Assembly: GCF_026624755.1 (NCBI RefSeq)
Contig: NZ_JAPMXC010000010.1
Location: 176,875 to 240,874, forward strand
Length of the DNA stretch: 64,000 nt
Direction of reading: 5' to 3'
Source of the DNA: Robbsia betulipollinis
GTDB taxonomy: Bacteria > Pseudomonadota > Gammaproteobacteria > Burkholderiales > Burkholderiaceae
Below are positions 1 through 12,902 of this stretch, in pieces. The position numbers and the translations under genes were made by a program. The first letter of the stretch is position 1. Each line of letters begins with the position of its first letter. The notes under the pieces were generated by a model. It was given only the letters and a program-made list of their open reading frames with translations, searched no databases and was not told where the DNA came from.

Positions 1-1452
<1,452 letters not shown>

Positions 1453-1458
1453 CTAGGG

Positions 1459-2337
1459 TCAGACAGCCGCGGCGCCGCTGACGATTTCCGACAATTCCTT
1501 GGTGATCGCAGCTTGCCGGCTCTTGTTGTACACCAGCTGCAATTCCTTGATCACCGTCTTCGCGTTGTCGGAGGCGGCCTTCATCGCAACCATCCGCGCC
1601 GACTGTTCGGACGCCATGTTTTCCGTGACGCCCTGGTACACCAATGCTTCGACATAGCGCGTCAGCAGATCGTCGATGACCGTCTGCGCATCCGGTTCGT
1701 AGATGTAATCCCATGGATGCGAAGCCCGATGCGCTTCGCTGCGCTGCAACTGCGCCTCGGGCAGGGGCAGCAACTGCTCCAGTACCGCTTCCTGCTTCAT
1801 CGCATTGATGAAGCGCGTGTAACCCAGATACACCGCATCCAGCTCGCCCGCGGCGAACGCGTCGAGCTGCACCTTGATGACGCCGACGAGGCGATCCAGA
1901 TGTGGCACGTCGCCGAGATGGGACACCTGCGAGACGATCTTCGCATTCAGGCGATGCAGGAAACCCGCGCCCTTGCTGCCGATCGCCGTCGCCTCGAGCG
2001 TGACGCCCTGCTGTTCCGTTTCCCGGAACTTCGCGAGCGTCAGCCGCAGGATGTTGGTGTTCATGCTCCCGCACAGACCCTTGTCGGTCGTGATCAGGAT
2101 CAGCCCGGCGCGCCGGGCTTGCGCCGGACGCGACATGAACGGATGGCGATATTCCGGATTGGCCTCGGACAGATGCGCGACGATATCGCGCACGCGGTCC
2201 GCGTACGGACGCGAAGCGCGCATGCGCTCCTGGGCCTTGCGCATCTTCGATGCGGCCACCATTTCCATCGCCTTGGTGATCTTGCGCGTGTTCTGCACGC
2301 TCTTGATCTTGCCCCGCGTTTCCTTCATTCCAGCCAT
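1459..2337 (-). CDS. atpG: F1Fo ATP synthase subunit gamma
   Basis: Central-stalk subunit of F1, whose rotation inside the alpha3beta3 ring couples proton flow to catalysis. The 292 residues match the usual length of about 290. The N-terminal [17 protein letters not shown] and the following [15 protein letters not shown] helix are the conserved coiled-coil stalk; the C-terminal half of the coil ends at [10 protein letters not shown]. The start is supported by AGGAG seven bases upstream. It lies between atpA and atpD in the standard operon order with short gaps, so it is surely co-transcribed. Confidence 0.98.
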   Translation of the reverse strand: MAGMKETRGKIKSVQNTRKITKAMEMVAASKMRKAQERMRASRPYADRVRDIVAHLSEANPEYRHPFMSRPAQARRAGLILITTDKGLCGSMNTNILRLTLAKFRETEQQGVTLEATAIGSKGAGFLHRLNAKIVSQVSHLGDVPHLDRLVGVIKVQLDAFAAGELDAVYLGYTRFINAMKQEAVLEQLLPLPEAQLQRSEAHRASHPWDYIYEPDAQTVIDDLLTRYVEALVYQGVTENMASEQSARMVAMKAASDNAKTVIKELQLVYNKSRQAAITKELSEIVSGAAAV

Positions 2338-2404
2338 TGCTCAACTCCTGTCGGCTCCGGTGCGAACCGATCGGCCCGCACCGTCATGCCCTACGAGCGC
2401 CGTC

Positions 2405-3946
2405 TTAGTATGCGCCGGACTGTTTGAAGTCCTTGACCGCTGCATGCAGCAACGGCTCGTCGTCCTTCGACAGTTCCTTCTTGTCTTCGATGCGTCCGAT
2501 CAGATCGGCCTTCGACGCCTTCAGATTCTCGCGCAGGCCTTTCTCGAAAGGCAGCACGCGCGAGACGTCGAGGTCGTCGAGATAGCCGTTGTTCGCGGCG
2601 AACAGCGACACCGCCAGTTCCCAGACCTGCAGCGGCTGAAATTGCGGCTGCTTCAGCAGTTCGGTGACGCGGCGGCCGCGCTCGAGCTGCTTGCGCGTGG
2701 CTTCGTCGAGATCCGAGGCGAACTGCGCGAACGCCGCGAGTTCGCGGTACTGCGCGAGGTCGGTACGGATACCGCCGGCAAGCTTCTTGATGACCTTGGT
2801 CTGCGCCGCACCACCCACACGCGACACCGAGATACCGGCGTTGATCGCGGGGCGGACACCGGCGTTGAACAGGTCCGTTTCCAGGAAGATCTGGCCGTCG
2901 GTGATCGAGATCACGTTGGTCGGCACGAAGGCGGTCACGTCGCCGGCCTGCGTTTCGATGATCGGCAGCGCCGTCAGCGAACCGGTCTTGCCCACCACCG
3001 CGCCATTCGTGAACTTCTCGACGTACTCGGCCGACACGCGCGCCGCGCGCTCCAGCAGGCGCGAGTGCAGATAGAACACATCGCCCGGATAGGCTTCACG
3101 GCCCGGCGGACGGCGCAGCAGCAGCGAGATCTGGCGATAGGCCCAGGCTTGCTTGGTCAGATCGTCATAGACGATCAGCGCGTCTTCGCCGCGGTCGCGG
3201 TAGTACTCGCCCATCGTGCAGCCGGCGTACGGCGCCAGATACTGCATGGCCGACGGGTCGGAGGCGGTGGCCACGACGACGGTCGTGTATTCCATCGCAC
3301 CGTACTGCTCGAGCTTGCGCACGATGTTCGTGACCGACGACGCCTTCTGACCGATGGCGACGTAGATGCACTTCACGCCCTTGCCCTTCTGATTGATGAT
3401 CGCATCGATCGCCACCGCGCTCTTGCCGGTTTGACGGTCGCCGATGATCAGTTCGCGCTGACCGCGGCCGATCGGCACCATCGCGTCGATCGACTTGATG
3501 CCGGTCTGCAGCGGCTGGTCCACGCCCTGACGCCAGATCACGCCCGGCGCGATCTTTTCGATCGGGTCGAACAGCTGCGCGTTGACCGGGCCCTTGCCGT
3601 CGATCGGCACGCCCAGCGCGTTCACGACGCGGCCCAGCAGTTCCGGACCGATCGGTACCTGCAGCAGACGCCGCGTGCACTTGACCGTGTCGCCTTCGGA
3701 AATGCTGTCGTATTCACCCAGGATCACCGCACCGACCGAGTCGCGCTCGAGGTTCAGTGCCAGACCGAAGATGTTGCCCGGGAACTCGAGCATTTCGCCC
3801 TGTTCGACGTTCGACAGACCGTGGATACGGACGATGCCATCGCTCACCGAGATCACGGTGCCTTGATTTTGCAGATCCGCGCCCGATTCGAGGCCCTGGA
3901 TCCGGGCCTTGATCAGTTCGCTGATCTCAGAGGGGTTGAGTTGCAT
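2405..3946 (-). CDS. atpA: F1Fo ATP synthase subunit alpha
   Basis: Non-catalytic nucleotide-binding subunit of the F1 hexamer. The protein is 513 residues, the same length as the E. coli subunit, starting [13 protein letters not shown]. The ATG at 3944-3946 was chosen because AGGAG precedes it and the N-terminus aligns with the family; an upstream in-frame Met at 3997 would add 17 unrelated residues. The P-loop GDRQTGKS lies near residue 170, and the [18 protein letters not shown] segment is the alpha signature. It sits 98 bases downstream of atpH in the atp operon. Confidence 0.98.
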   Translation of the reverse strand: MQLNPSEISELIKARIQGLESGADLQNQGTVISVSDGIVRIHGLSNVEQGEMLEFPGNIFGLALNLERDSVGAVILGEYDSISEGDTVKCTRRLLQVPIGPELLGRVVNALGVPIDGKGPVNAQLFDPIEKIAPGVIWRQGVDQPLQTGIKSIDAMVPIGRGQRELIIGDRQTGKSAVAIDAIINQKGKGVKCIYVAIGQKASSVTNIVRKLEQYGAMEYTTVVVATASDPSAMQYLAPYAGCTMGEYYRDRGEDALIVYDDLTKQAWAYRQISLLLRRPPGREAYPGDVFYLHSRLLERAARVSAEYVEKFTNGAVVGKTGSLTALPIIETQAGDVTAFVPTNVISITDGQIFLETDLFNAGVRPAINAGISVSRVGGAAQTKVIKKLAGGIRTDLAQYRELAAFAQFASDLDEATRKQLERGRRVTELLKQPQFQPLQVWELAVSLFAANNGYLDDLDVSRVLPFEKGLRENLKASKADLIGRIEDKKELSKDDEPLLHAAVKDFKQSGAY

Positions 3947-4045
3947 TTTGCTACTCCTGATAGTCAATTCTTTACCGCGCATCCGCGCATCGGCCATTGG
4001 CCCGAGGCCGATGCGCCGTCAGGCGCAAGCCTCGTTCGTTTCCCT

Positions 4046-4696
4046 TCAGGCGGTCAGCGCCGCTTGCATCTGCGCCAGACGCGCGCGCACCGACGTATCG
4101 AGCACTTCATCGCCCACCGCCACGCTGACACCGCCGATCAACGACGGATCGACGACGACATGGGCCTGCAGCCTGGAGCCGAACTTCTTTTCGAGCGCGG
4201 CGACCAACTCGGCCAGCGCGGTACCCTCGAGCGGAAAGGCGCTCGTGATGAAGGCATCGGCAGAGCCGGCGCGGGTGTTCTTCATCGTCTCGAACTGCTC
4301 GGCGATCTGCGGCAGCAGCGAGACACGGTGGTTCTCCACCAGCATGCGCACGAAATTCCGGACCGGCTCGTCGAGCGGCGCGCGCACGGCGCTGAACAGC
4401 AGGTCGGCGAACTGGTCGCCCCCGACGTTCGGATCCGTTTCGAGCAAACGCACGTCAGGATTGCTCGCGACCTGCGCCAGTTCGTTCAGGGACACCGACC
4501 AGCTGCCGATCGTGTCGTTGGCACTTCCGGTGGCCGGAGCGGGAGCAGCGGCAACGGGCGTACCCGCGACGGGGATGCCCGCGACGGGGCCGCCCGCAGC
4601 GAGCGTGCCCGCGGGGCCGGACACCGGGCCGGCGGACGCGGCTACGTTGAAGGCGGCTTCGGCGTAGGGACGGGCGATGGTCGCAAGTTCAGCCAT
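4046..4696 (-). CDS. atpH: F1Fo ATP synthase subunit delta with low-complexity insertion
   Basis: Peripheral-stalk subunit that ties the b dimer to the top of F1. The N-terminus [16 protein letters not shown] and the C-terminus ([32 protein letters not shown]) are typical of betaproteobacterial AtpH, but the protein is 216 residues where about 179 is normal. The excess is a Gly/Ala/Pro/Val-rich stretch at about residues 20-60 (bases 4517-4639), inserted inside the N-terminal helical domain that should contact alpha. The reading frame is intact and the start is two bases from the atpF stop, so the gene looks functional. The insertion is discussed as a finding. Confidence 0.96.
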   Translation of the reverse strand: MAELATIARPYAEAAFNVAASAGPVSGPAGTLAAGGPVAGIPVAGTPVAAAPAPATGSANDTIGSWSVSLNELAQVASNPDVRLLETDPNVGGDQFADLLFSAVRAPLDEPVRNFVRMLVENHRVSLLPQIAEQFETMKNTRAGSADAFITSAFPLEGTALAELVAALEKKFGSRLQAHVVVDPSLIGGVSVAVGDEVLDTSVRARLAQMQAALTA

Positions 4697-4698
4697 GA

Positions 4699-5169
4699 TC
4701 AGAGCTCGGCCTTAAGTTGATTCAGCAGATCGGCGTGCGTCTTCTGGTCGACTTCGCGACGCAGGATCTGCTCGGCGCCCTTGACTGCCAGCGCAGCCAC
4801 TTCGCCACGCAGCGCTTCGCGTGCATTGACGAGTTGCTGATCGGCGTCGGCCTTCGCCGCGGCCATGATCCGTGCGGCTTCCGCTTGCGCGTTCGCCTTG
4901 ATTTCTTCCGCGGCTTGCTGCGCGCGTTTTTCCGCCTGGGCGATGCGATCCTGTCCCTGGTCGCGCGCCTCGGCGAGCGACTTGTCGATGCGTTTCTGCG
5001 CGTCGGCGAGGTCGGACTTGCCCTTTTCGGCGGCGGCCAGGCCGTCGGCGATCTTTCTTGCGCGTTCGTCGAGTGCCCTGATCAACGGTGGCCACACGAA
5101 TTTCATGACGAACCAGGCGAGGATCAGAAACACGACCATTTGCGCAAACAGGGTTGCGTTGAGATTCAC
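4699..5169 (-). CDS. atpF: F1Fo ATP synthase subunit b
   Basis: Membrane-anchored peripheral stalk subunit, present as a dimer. The 156 residues are the usual length. Residues 5-26 form a single N-terminal membrane helix ([19 protein letters not shown]), followed by a long charged Ala/Lys/Glu-rich helix, about residues 35-140, that forms the right-handed coiled coil reaching up to F1. It starts with [10 protein letters not shown]. Two bases separate its stop from... the atpH start lies just downstream in transcription order, so the two genes are almost contiguous and probably translationally coupled. Confidence 0.97.
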   Translation of the reverse strand: MNLNATLFAQMVVFLILAWFVMKFVWPPLIRALDERARKIADGLAAAEKGKSDLADAQKRIDKSLAEARDQGQDRIAQAEKRAQQAAEEIKANAQAEAARIMAAAKADADQQLVNAREALRGEVAALAVKGAEQILRREVDQKTHADLLNQLKAEL

Positions 5170-5319
5170 TGTGTTTCCTTAACGTATGCTGTACCAAATT
5201 GGTGAACGACCAGGCTGAAAACCGCGGTACCCGGTGCCGGTAAGGCAGCGGGCACCGCTTTGTTCACCGCCCCGCCGCCCCGCCCGAGAGCGGGCTGACG
5301 GCTCGTGTTGCGAGGCGCG

Positions 5320-5694
<375 letters not shown>

Positions 5695-5709
5695 TCATGC
5701 CGTCATCAA

Positions 5710-7219
<1,510 letters not shown>

Positions 7220-7654
7220 TCCGCTTCCTCTTTTCGCGCTCTTTGTAAATTTCCAGCGGCTTTCAGCACGCTTTCGATTCTGCCAAGCTGACAAATCCGG
7301 GCGATTGTAAGCGATTATCCGAGGCGACTCAAGACTTTACTGGCGTCTCACTGTGGTCCCACGGTGACGTCTCCTGGTAATCCCTGATACCCGAAAAAAG
7401 GGGTTCGCAGATTCAGACGGCACGACGTTTCACGACACCGGCCAGGTTTGAATCAGCCCGCCGGAGCCATTGGAAATCCTTGTGATAACAGCGACTTCGC
7501 AAATGCCGAGAGGCGCGACGGGTTGACGCCGCCGCCAATGCGAACGCAAGAGTAAACGCAGACGGTCATGCTGGCATTGCGGCAGATTGCCGCAGCATGC
7601 GAAGGAAGGCGGCAAGGGTTTCCCCACGCGCCGTATGCCGCACCCAGGAGAGGC
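7220..7654. other. Intergenic region between the parB terminator and atpI
   Basis: This 435-base stretch lies between two minus-strand operons and must contain the promoter of the atp operon. I see no convincing coding frame. An imperfect dyad (CACTGTGG / CCACGGTG, bases 7349-7366) is the only symmetric element noticed. I could not assign -35/-10 boxes with confidence. Confidence 0.6.
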
Positions 7655-7685
7655 AAAAACGCCCGTTGTTTCCCGTCGACGGGCG
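7655..7685 (-). terminator. Rho-independent terminator after parB
   Basis: On the minus strand a 7-bp perfect stem, CGCCCGT / ACGGGCG, closes a 12-base loop and is followed by TTTTT. It starts 14 bases past the parB stop, so it ends the mnmG-rsmG-parA-parB transcript and separates it from the atp operon. Confidence 0.8.
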
Positions 7686-7698
7686 GGCCATCCTGCGC

Positions 7699-8613
7699 CT
7701 AATGCGCCGCGGCGTCGCCTTCGTCGGACGACGTATCGCGCAGCCGGGCAATGATGCCATCGAGCGCGTCGAGACTCCCGAATGCGATGTTCAGATGCCC
7801 GCGACCGCCACGGCCCAGTTTGATATTGACCGCCGCGGACAATGCATCGGCCAGCTCGTCTTCGAGACGGGAAAGATCGCGCGATTTTCGTTCGCCGACC
7901 GTGCGGCGCGGGGTTCCCGCCTCGTCTTTCGTTGCGTTGGCAACCAGTTTTTCCGTTTCCCGCACCGACAGCCGTCGGTTGACCACTTCATTGGCCAGCG
8001 CGACTTGCGTTGCCGCGTCCACGGCGAGCAACGCGCGGGCATGTCCCATATCGAGATCCCCGGCGAGCAGCATCGTCTGCACCGGCTTGGCGAGATTCAA
8101 CAGCCGCAGCAGATTCGAGACCGCACTGCGCGAACGTCCCACCGATTCGGCTGCCTGTTCGTGCGTGAAGGAAAACTCGTCGAGCAGGCGCTGTATGCCC
8201 TGCGCCTCTTCGAGCGGATTGAGATCCTCGCGCTGGATGTTTTCGATCAGCGCCATCGCCGCGGCGGCTTGATCGGAGACATCCTTGACCAGCACCGGCA
8301 CTTCGGCAAGCCCCACCAGACCGGCCGCCCGGAAGCGTCGTTCGCCCGCGATGATCTCGAAGGACTCTGCCCCTATCGGCCGAACCAGGATGGGCTGCAT
8401 CAAACCCTGGGCGCGAATGCTCGCGGCCAGATCCTGAAGCGCACCCTCGTCCATGCGTGTGCGAGGCTGATATTTACCCGGCACCATCCTGCTCAGCGGC
8501 AATACGGTTGGAACCGCTTCCTTCTGCAGCGCTTCGGTGATGTCGGCACTTCCGCCCAGTAATACTTCGAGTCCTCTACCCAGACCCTTCTTTTTTAAAA
8601 CGGGCGGTTTCAT
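7699..8613 (-). CDS. parB: Chromosome partition protein ParB (CTPase clamp)
   Basis: Binds parS centromere sites near the origin, spreads as a CTP-dependent sliding clamp and stimulates ParA. The 304 residues contain the N-terminal GLGRGLEVLLGG (ParA-interacting region), the CTP-binding GERRFRA at residues 90-96 and ENIQREDLNP at 124-133, the parS-reading helix-turn-helix at about 150-172 (AAESVGRSRSAVSNLLRLL), and a C-terminal dimerisation domain. Its ATG overlaps the parA stop (ATGA), giving tight translational coupling. Three parS sites lie within 4 kb. The family and cluster leave no doubt. Confidence 0.98.
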   Translation of the reverse strand: MKPPVLKKKGLGRGLEVLLGGSADITEALQKEAVPTVLPLSRMVPGKYQPRTRMDEGALQDLAASIRAQGLMQPILVRPIGAESFEIIAGERRFRAAGLVGLAEVPVLVKDVSDQAAAAMALIENIQREDLNPLEEAQGIQRLLDEFSFTHEQAAESVGRSRSAVSNLLRLLNLAKPVQTMLLAGDLDMGHARALLAVDAATQVALANEVVNRRLSVRETEKLVANATKDEAGTPRRTVGERKSRDLSRLEDELADALSAAVNIKLGRGGRGHLNIAFGSLDALDGIIARLRDTSSDEGDAAAH

Positions 8614-9398
8614 AGCGCTCCTGTCCCGGTGCGGGCTTGCGTCTGCTTGATCATTTCGGTGCCGAATTGCGTATATGCCTGGGCGCCACGTGAATTTCGG
8701 TCGAATACGACGCCCGGCAAGCCATAGCTCGGCGCCTCGGCAAGACGCACGTTACGCGGAATGACGGTGTTGAAAACCTTGTCGCCGAAATGCTGTTTCA
8801 ACTGCTCCGACACCTGTTGCTGCAGCGTGATGCGCGGGTCGAACATCACACGCAACAAACCGATGATCTTCAGATCACGGTTCAGGTTCGCGTGCACCTG
8901 CTTGATGGTATTGACGAGGTCGGACAATCCTTCCAGCGCGAAATATTCGCATTGCATCGGAATGACCACGCCATGCGCCGCGCACAAGCCATTGAGTGTC
9001 AGCAGGGACAGCGCCGGCGGGCAGTCTATCAGGATGAAATCGTACTTTTTCGTGACGGGCGCGAGTGCCTCGCGCAAACGGCGTTCGCGCCTCTCGAAGC
9101 CGACGAGATCCACTTCCGCGCCAGCCAGATCGCGGTTTGCGGGAAGAACGTCGTACCCTGCTTCCTCGGAACGGACAATCGTATCGCTTGCCACCGCCTC
9201 CCCCAGCAGGACTTGATACACGGTATTCGTCAGCGATTGCTTGTCGACACCGCTGCCCATCGTCGCATTTCCCTGGGGATCGAGATCGACGAGAAGCACG
9301 CGCTGCTTCTGCGCGGCAAGACTGGCAGCCAGATTCACCGTGGTCGTCGTCTTGCCGACACCGCCTTTCTGGTTGGCCACGCAAAAAATTTGAGTCAT
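8610..9398 (-). CDS. parA: Chromosome partition ATPase ParA (Soj type)
   Basis: Deviant Walker A ATPase that binds nucleoid DNA and pulls ParB-parS complexes apart. The 262 residues start MTQIFCVANQKGGVGKTTT, with the deviant Walker motif KGGVGKT at 11-17 and the switch region FILIDCPPALSLLTLNGL. The start at 9398 has the ribosome site GGAAGAAAGGA; the in-frame Met at 9461 lies inside the parS site and was rejected. It is a small chromosomal type Ia protein without an N-terminal regulatory domain, so it should not autorepress by direct DNA reading as plasmid ParA does. Confidence 0.98.
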   Translation of the reverse strand: MTQIFCVANQKGGVGKTTTTVNLAASLAAQKQRVLLVDLDPQGNATMGSGVDKQSLTNTVYQVLLGEAVASDTIVRSEEAGYDVLPANRDLAGAEVDLVGFERRERRLREALAPVTKKYDFILIDCPPALSLLTLNGLCAAHGVVIPMQCEYFALEGLSDLVNTIKQVHANLNRDLKIIGLLRVMFDPRITLQQQVSEQLKQHFGDKVFNTVIPRNVRLAEAPSYGLPGVVFDRNSRGAQAYTQFGTEMIKQTQARTGTGAL

Positions 9399-9444
9399 AT
9401 TCCTTTCTTCCAGGCGACCTGCTCGCCTTGCTTTCCGTCGCCGA

Positions 9445-9460
9445 TGTTCCACGTGGAACA
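9445..9460. promoter_or_regulatory. parS site (palindromic variant) upstream of parA
   Basis: TGTTCCACGTGGAACA is a perfect 16-bp palindrome and differs from the common parS TGTTTCACGTGAAACA by one symmetrical base change. It is 47 bases upstream of the parA start in the rsmG-parA gap, so ParB bound here could also affect parAB transcription. Confidence 0.88.
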
Positions 9461-9674
9461 TCAGTCGTATCGCGTGTTATACGGACGGGTTATTTTCTCC
9501 TGACCCCTTCCGCTCATTCACCGGATCTTTAGGGGGCGGGCCGGTCACCCCCGCCGCCATCTTTCCGGTGTACACCGCCGTTCATGCCACCCTACCCGCT
9601 TCGCATGCCTGCCATGCGGGCATGCCCGGCATTGGTCATTCGTCATGGCGTCGCGCTCGACGGTTTGAAAGCGT

Positions 9675-10349
9675 CTATTCCTGCGACGCCTTCGGCCGCG
9701 GAGCGACCTCGACCATGACGAGATGGCGCGCCGCATCGAGCCGCGGAACGCGCAGCGCCACCACACCATCCACGCGCGTATCGTCTGGCAATCGGCCGAT
9801 TTCGTCGTCTGGTTGCTGCCCCTTCATCGCGAAAATGGCTCCGGTGGGCGACACCAGATGACGCCCCAGGGCGACGAATTCGGACAGGTCGGCAAACGCA
9901 CGGGACACCACCGCATCGTACCCGGCCGGGTCGCGCAGCGCTTCCACGCGTCCGGTATGTATCGACACGTTGTCGAGCCGCAGCGCACCTTTTGCCTGCG
10001 TGAGAAACGCCGTCTTTTTGTGCACGATATCGTTCAGCATGATGCGCCATTGCGGCCGCATGATGGCGAGAACGACGCCGGGCAATCCCCCGCCCGTGCC
10101 GACATCGATCACACTGCGCACGCCACGTACATCGAGGTGAGGCAGAATCGCGAGGGAGTCCAATAGGTGCTGCACGCGCATCTGTTCGGGATCGCGGATC
10201 GCCGTCAGGTTATACACGCCGTTCCATTTATTCAATAAGCCCAGATACGCGACCAGGCGACAGGCCTGGTCCTCGGCAAGCGCGATATCGAGCGCAGCCG
10301 CATCCTCTGTCAAACGCGCCGCGAATACGGTTTCGTCGAAGCGACTCAT
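9675..10349 (-). CDS. rsmG: 16S rRNA (guanine-N7) methyltransferase RsmG
   Basis: Methylates G527 of 16S rRNA (E. coli numbering) using SAM; loss gives low-level streptomycin resistance in other bacteria. The 224-residue protein begins [13 protein letters not shown], and the SAM site is [32 protein letters not shown] upstream of it is the family signature. The ATG overlaps the mnmG stop (ATGA), so it is coupled to mnmG, the usual gidA-gidB arrangement. A 275-base gap containing a parS site separates it from parA. A GCATGCC/GGCATGC inverted repeat sits just past its 3' end at 9603-9625, without a U tract. Confidence 0.97.
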   Translation of the reverse strand: MSRFDETVFAARLTEDAAALDIALAEDQACRLVAYLGLLNKWNGVYNLTAIRDPEQMRVQHLLDSLAILPHLDVRGVRSVIDVGTGGGLPGVVLAIMRPQWRIMLNDIVHKKTAFLTQAKGALRLDNVSIHTGRVEALRDPAGYDAVVSRAFADLSEFVALGRHLVSPTGAIFAMKGQQPDDEIGRLPDDTRVDGVVALRVPRLDAARHLVMVEVAPRPKASQE

Positions 10350-12310
10350 CGAATACCGGCGCCTGCTACTGGAACCGGACTGCCATCGCCATTCGGTGCG
10401 ATCTTGCGGCCGGCGCGTTTTTTCAAATGCACCATCAGCAAAGAGATGGCCGCGGGCGTCATACCGGAAAGCCGCGATGCCTGCCCGATGGTTTCCGGAC
10501 GATGGTCGTTGAGCTTTTGGCACACCTCGAACGATAGACCGCGCACATCCTTATAGTCCAGATCGTTTGGCAATCGGGTATTTTCATGCGTTTCGTTGCG
10601 CATGATTTCATCCGCCTGACGGTTGATGTATCCCTCGTATTTGATGCCGATTTCAACTTGTTCTTCGATTTGCGCGAGGATGACGCTATCGGTACTCAAT
10701 ACCGACTCGGGCCGCAAGACGCCTTCCTGAACGGACATCAACGCGCGGTAACTCACTTCGGGCCGTCGCAACAATTCCGCCAGACTGTACTCATGATCTA
10801 TCGGCTTGCCGAGCAGTGCCCGTGCGGATTCCTCGGGCAATGTCTTGGGCGTCACCCACGTCGCCAGCATGCGGTGTGTTTCACGTGAAACAGCATCCCG
10901 TTTTGCCTCGAACGCGTTCCACCGCGCGTCGTCCACCACGCCCAATTCGCGACCGATCTCGGTCAGGCGCAGATCCGCGTTGTCTTCACGCAGGCTCAAG
11001 CGGTACTCCGCACGGCTGGTAAACATGCGATAGGGTTCCGACACACCCCGCGTCACCAGATCGTCGACGAGAACCCCCAGATACGCCTGATCGCGCCGCG
11101 GCGTCCATGCGTCCTTTTCCCGCGCGCGTCTTCCGGCATTGAGTCCCGCCAGCAGTCCCTGCGCGGCGGCTTCTTCGTAACCGGTCGTGCCATTGATCTG
11201 ACCGGCGAAAAACAGGCCCTCGATGATCTTGGTTTCCAACGATGCCTTGAGTCCGCGCGGATCGAAGTAATCGTATTCGATCGCATAGCCCGGCCGTAAA
11301 ATGTGCGCGTTTTCGAGTCCATCCATCGAATGCACCAACGCAAGTTGCACGTCGAACGGCAGGCTGGTGGAAATGCCGTTTGGATAGTATTCGTTCGTCG
11401 TCAAACCTTCGGGTTCGAGAAAGATCTGGTGCGACGTCTTGGAAGCGAAACGATGGATCTTGTCTTCGATCGACGGACAATAGCGCGGGCCGATGCCCTC
11501 GATAACGCCGGTGTACATCGGCGAACGGTCCAGGCCTCGCCGAATGATGTCGTGCGTCGATTCATTCGTATGCGTGACCCAGCACGGCATCTGTGCGGGA
11601 TGCTGTTCCACTCTGCCGAGAAAGGAAAAGACCGGGATGGGGTCCAGATCGCCCGGCTGTTCCTGGAGCCTGGAAAAGTCGATCGAGCGGCCGTCGATGC
11701 GGGGCGGCGTGCCGGTTTTCAAACGGCCCTGCGGCAGCTTCAACTCCTTCAATCGCATCGACAGGGACACCGAGGCCGGATCCCCTGCCCGCCCTCCGGT
11801 GTGATTGTTCAAACCCACGTGAATCTTGCCGTCGAGGAAGGTACCAGCCGTCAGCACGACGGTTTTGGAGCGGAAGCGGATGCCGACCTGGGTGACCGCA
11901 CCCACCACACGATCCCCCTCGACGATCAGATCATCCACCGCTTGCTGGAATAGCCAGAGGTTCGGCTGGTTTTCAAGCCTGCGGCGAATCGCCTGTTTAT
12001 AAAGCAGGCGGTCCGCCTGCGCACGTGTGGCACGGACCGCAGGCCCCTTGGAGGAATTGAGGATTCTGAACTGGATGCCCGCTTCGTCCGTCGCCGCCGC
12101 CATCGCTCCGCCCAATGCATCGATCTCCTTGACCAGGTGCCCCTTGCCAATGCCCCCGATCGACGGGTTGCAACTCATCTGTCCGAGCGTTTCGATATTG
12201 TGCGTCAGGAGCAGGGTTGTGCAACCCATGCGGGCAGCGGCGAGCGCGGCCTCGGTGCCGGCATGCCCGCCTCCCACAACGATGACGTCAAACTCACTCG
12301 GAAAATGCAT
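10346..12310 (-). CDS. mnmG: tRNA uridine-34 carboxymethylaminomethyl modification enzyme MnmG (GidA)
   Basis: FAD protein that works with MnmE to install the cmnm5 or nm5 group on wobble uridine of tRNAs. The 654 residues are slightly longer than E. coli MnmG (629). The N-terminal dinucleotide fold reads [19 protein letters not shown] (GGGHAG at 13-18), followed by [19 protein letters not shown], a MnmG signature. The C-terminal helical domain that binds MnmE and tRNA is present ([18 protein letters not shown]). A consensus parS site is embedded in the coding sequence. It is the first gene of a coupled operon with rsmG and probably parAB. Confidence 0.98.
   Translation of the reverse strand: MHFPSEFDVIVVGGGHAGTEAALAAARMGCTTLLLTHNIETLGQMSCNPSIGGIGKGHLVKEIDALGGAMAAATDEAGIQFRILNSSKGPAVRATRAQADRLLYKQAIRRRLENQPNLWLFQQAVDDLIVEGDRVVGAVTQVGIRFRSKTVVLTAGTFLDGKIHVGLNNHTGGRAGDPASVSLSMRLKELKLPQGRLKTGTPPRIDGRSIDFSRLQEQPGDLDPIPVFSFLGRVEQHPAQMPCWVTHTNESTHDIIRRGLDRSPMYTGVIEGIGPRYCPSIEDKIHRFASKTSHQIFLEPEGLTTNEYYPNGISTSLPFDVQLALVHSMDGLENAHILRPGYAIEYDYFDPRGLKASLETKIIEGLFFAGQINGTTGYEEAAAQGLLAGLNAGRRAREKDAWTPRRDQAYLGVLVDDLVTRGVSEPYRMFTSRAEYRLSLREDNADLRLTEIGRELGVVDDARWNAFEAKRDAVSRETHRMLATWVTPKTLPEESARALLGKPIDHEYSLAELLRRPEVSYRALMSVQEGVLRPESVLSTDSVILAQIEEQVEIGIKYEGYINRQADEIMRNETHENTRLPNDLDYKDVRGLSFEVCQKLNDHRPETIGQASRLSGMTPAAISLLMVHLKKRAGRKIAPNGDGSPVPVAGAGIR
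10877..10892. promoter_or_regulatory. parS site inside mnmG
   Basis: TGTTTCACGTGAAACA is an exact match to the canonical 16-bp chromosomal parS palindrome. It lies within the mnmG coding sequence, so both the protein and the centromere constrain these bases. Chance occurrence of a given 16-mer in 64 kb is negligible. Confidence 0.96.
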
Positions 12311-12413
12311 TGCCTTGTTGCGCCTACTGGCGCGTACCTGAAGAAAAGTCGATGGCGGATTATAACGCCGTTAGCTTACGCAGTCGGTCTGGAGGGTGTG
12401 ATGTACATGACGT

Positions 12414-12429
12414 TGTTTCACGTGAAACA
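12414..12429. promoter_or_regulatory. parS site upstream of mnmG
   Basis: A second exact TGTTTCACGTGAAACA palindrome, in the gap between mnmG (starts at 12310, minus) and the small membrane protein gene (starts at 12467, plus). It is about 7.9 kb from the proposed origin. ParB binding here could influence both divergent promoters. Confidence 0.96.
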
Positions 12430-12466
12430 ATAGGGTCGTCGACAACCTTATCCGTGGAGAACCCCG

Positions 12467-12661
12467 ATGCGTCTACTGCTCGCCCTGCTTCTGCCCTGGC
12501 TGCAATTTTTCACGATCGGCCGACCCATCGCGGGAATCATCTGTCTGATCCTGCAGTTGACGATCATCGGCTGGATTCCAGCAGCCATCTGGTCCGTGTA
12601 TGCGCTGAGCCAATATAAGACGGATCAGAAAATTCGGGCAGCCGGACGACCCTACAAATAG
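12467..12661 (+). CDS. Pmp3/YqaE-type small membrane protein
   Basis: A 64-residue hydrophobic protein with two membrane helices (residues 1-17, LLLALLLPWLQFFTIG, and about 20-45, IAGIICLILQLTIIGWIPA) and a short Lys/Arg-rich tail (KTDQKIRAAGRPYK). The LLPWLQFF / GWIPAAIW pattern fits the YqaE/Pmp3 proteolipid family, whose members are linked to cation or osmotic stress in other organisms; the exact role here is unknown. It starts 38 bases after a parS site, with GTGGAG eight bases before the ATG. Two terminator-like hairpins follow the stop, so it is a monocistronic gene. Confidence 0.75.
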   Translation: MRLLLALLLPWLQFFTIGRPIAGIICLILQLTIIGWIPAAIWSVYALSQYKTDQKIRAAGRPYK

Positions 12662-12680
12662 GACGAACCGGCATTCTCGC

Positions 12681-12697
12681 GGCGTTTCGCCTTTTTT
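12681..12697 (+). terminator. Short hairpin terminator after the Pmp3-type gene
   Basis: GGCG-TTT-CGCC followed by six T residues, 20 bases after the stop codon. The stem is only 4 bp, so it may be leaky and act together with the stronger hairpin at 12729-12763. Confidence 0.5.
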
Positions 12698-12728
12698 ATG
12701 GCGCATCACCACAAACTGCGCACAAAAT

Positions 12729-12763
12729 AAAAGCGCCACCGGTTTGACCCGGCAGCGCTTTTT
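12729..12763. terminator. Bidirectional terminator between the Pmp3-type gene and the Lrp gene
   Basis: Stem AAAGCGC / GCGCTTT, extended inward by CCGG / CCGG pairs, flanked by A-rich bases on the left and TTTTT on the right. It can therefore end transcription from the plus-strand gene at 12661 and from the minus-strand Lrp gene that stops at 12903. Confidence 0.65.
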
Positions 12764-12902
12764 GGTGTGGTACTTTGTACCTTATTGTCTCCTCGATTCT
12801 CCGCCCACTAATGCTGTGCTTCGAACTGTAGAGAGAATAATCAAGACCTGAAGGGGCATCAAGCTAGCATTTACCCTAAGGTAAACAGGCCGGCCGGTGT
12901 CT

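Noticed and set aside
12870-12885. TTTACC-CTAA-GGTAAA hairpin as a terminator
   Set aside because: It lacks a U tract on either side; it could be an operator, but nothing supports one.
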